From Chloroflexota bacterium (GTDB lineage: Bacteria; Chloroflexota; Dormibacteria; Dormibacterales; Dormibacteraceae), in the NCBI GenBank assembly GCA_005881275.1, contig VBEF01000076.1, positions 1 through 43,832 of the forward strand: 43,832 bases of DNA, read 5' to 3'. Shown here one piece after another: positions 42,626-43,832 of this stretch. Below the pieces are notes generated by a model. It saw only the letters and a program-made list of their open reading frames with translations, was not told where the DNA came from and did no database searches. Position 1 is the stretch's first letter, and each line of letters begins with the position of its first letter. The translations under genes and the position numbers were made by a program.

Positions 42626-43832
42626 CTAGACGGCGCCTTCGAAGACGATGCGGCCCTCGGGCGTGCGCTTGACGTGGCGCACGCCTGGCACCAGGACGAT
42701 GAGGATGCAGGGCACGACCATGATGAGCGCGGCCGCGATCAGCGTGGTGCGGATTCCGATGTGATCCGCCACCGGGCCTGTGACCGCGAATCCGAGCGGC
42801 ATGGAGATGATCGAGACCAGCCAGTCGAAGGACGTCGCGCGGGCCAGGAGATCGGAGGGGAGCAGCTGCGGGATCGTCGAGAACCAGATCTCGTTCAGGA
42901 ACATGAACCCGGCCTCGCCGATGACGCACGCGGCCATGATCACGATCGTTGGTTCGGGAACAGCCGTGGCGAGAAGCTGCAGCGCGGTCAGCGTCAGCGC
43001 AAGGTTGCCGATGATGAGCGGCCGCCGCGGCATGACGCGGAGCGCGATGAGTCCGCCGACGATCGATCCGACGCCCATCGAAGCGGCGATGAAGCCCCAC
43101 GCTCTTGCGCCGCCGAGGTGGTCGCGAGCCACGATCGGCCCGGCGACCATGAACGCGGCGAAGGCGAAGTTCCACATCGCGTGCGCGCCGAGGTTGAGGA
43201 GGTACCACCTCCGCACGGCCACGGCGCGGATGCCGTCGACGAGGTCGGTCCAGAAATTCTTGCGCTCGATCCCTGTCAGTGGCGGAACCGTCATCACGGC
43301 GAGGGATATGGTGCTGACCGCGAAGGTGGCTGCGTCGATGACGAAGGACCACGCCGGCCCGACGGTCGCGACGAGCACGCCGGAGATCGCGGGCCCGATG
43401 ACCCAGGTCGCGCTGCGAGAGAGTCCCATGAGGGCGTTCGCCTGCAGCAGTTTTTCCGGGTTGACGGTCTGCGGGGTGAGGGCGGTCGAGGCGGGTTGGA
43501 AGAAGCCCCCGGCGAAGCTGAACACCGCGGATGTGAGGACGAGGTGCCACAGGTGGGCGGTGTGGGTCAGGAGGAGGACGGCGACCGCGGCCTGGACGAG
43601 GCCGCGGATGATGTCGGAGGCGAGCATGACGCGCTGGCGGGGGAGGCGGTCGGCCCACACGCCGCCGATCGGGAGGGAGATGACGCGGGCGACGGTGGAG
43701 GTCGCGAGGACGAGGCCGAGGGCGCTGGCGGAGTGGGCGACGGTCAGGGTCGCGAAGGCGAGGGCGACGGGGACGAGGGCGTCGCCGATGGCGGAGATTC
43801 CCTGGCCCATCCAGAGCAGGCGGAAGTTGGTT
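42626..43832 (-). CDS. MFS transporter, N-terminus cut by window edge
   Basis: At least 402 residues of an MFS permease with about twelve hydrophobic segments. The frame is open to the right edge, where it reads TNFRLLWMGQGISAIGDALV, the family's usual first-helix start, so probably only a few residues are missing; Met at 43810 is internal. The intracellular loop motif WADRLPRQRVM fits the MFS_3 group (EntS-like exporters). The substrate is unknown. It converges on the GT2 gene with 10 nt between stops. Confidence 0.92.
   Translation of the reverse strand, partial: TNFRLLWMGQGISAIGDALVPVALAFATLTVAHSASALGLVLATSTVARVISLPIGGVWADRLPRQRVMLASDIIRGLVQAAVAVLLLTHTAHLWHLVLTSAVFSFAGGFFQPASTALTPQTVNPEKLLQANALMGLSRSATWVIGPAISGVLVATVGPAWSFVIDAATFAVSTISLAVMTVPPLTGIERKNFWTDLVDGIRAVAVRRWYLLNLGAHAMWNFAFAAFMVAGPIVARDHLGGARAWGFIAASMGVGSIVGGLIALRVMPRRPLIIGNLALTLTALQLLATAVPEPTIVIMAACVIGEAGFMFLNEIWFSTIPQLLPSDLLARATSFDWLVSIISMPLGFAVTGPVADHIGIRTTLIAAALIMVVPCILIVLVPGVRHVKRTPEGRIVFEGAV

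Overview
This is a high-GC (about two thirds by eye), gene-dense stretch of a bacterial chromosome with almost no intergenic space. The mix of actinobacterial-style and Chloroflexota-style genes suggests a soil lineage on the Chloroflexota/Actinomycetota side, for example Candidatus Dormibacterota: GH77 with a mycobacterial-type N-terminus, DUF2079 membrane protein, many REC/PP2C/STAS/kinase proteins, and many apparently leaderless starts. This placement is inference; there is no rRNA, tRNA or ribosomal gene to anchor it. No CRISPR array, tRNA, insertion sequence or phage gene was seen.

Region 1 (1-13450) is a signalling island. A minus-strand operon reads STAS protein, RsbW-like ATPase, stand-alone histidine-kinase DHp domain, REC-GGDEF protein, and then a very large protein that runs off the left edge. 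That protein joins a CpaF/TadA-type secretion ATPase, a probable winged helix, a class III nucleotide cyclase and a STAND-like ATPase in one reading frame. A divergent REC-PP2C phosphatase completes a partner-switching set, but no sigma factor is visible. Next come a disrupted hybrid histidine kinase on the minus strand and a plus-strand operon of PAS-GAF-PAS histidine kinase, single REC protein and a Ser/Thr kinase with a V4R-like C-terminus.

Region 2 (13588-18117) holds a GT4 glycosyltransferase, a ThuA-Gfo/Idh/MocA fusion, a second Gfo/Idh/MocA dehydrogenase and a putative lipoprotein. Region 3 (18132-26931) is central nitrogen and carbon metabolism: glutamate synthase large subunit, a disrupted PucR-type regulator, a small zinc-ribbon-like protein and a disrupted aconitase.

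Region 4 (27100-35791) is alpha-glucan and sugar metabolism. A CUT1 ABC importer (binding protein and two permeases, no ATPase) faces a convergent operon of DUF1059-like protein, 4-alpha-glucanotransferase and GH13 enzyme; an aldehyde dehydrogenase is divergent from it. Region 5 (35853-43832) has an M23-like peptidase, cobalamin-dependent methionine synthase, a DUF2079 membrane protein, a GT2 polyprenyl-phosphate-type glycosyltransferase and an MFS transporter cut by the right edge.

Two patterns cross the window. First, at least a dozen genes have a TAnnnT or near -10 hexamer only 6-9 nt before the start codon, indicating widespread leaderless initiation. Second, three unrelated genes (hybrid kinase, pucR, acnA) each lack roughly 100-120 nt of conserved internal coding sequence and change frame at the gap. 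That is either repeated assembly damage or unusual gene decay, and it must be settled before the fusion at the left edge is trusted.
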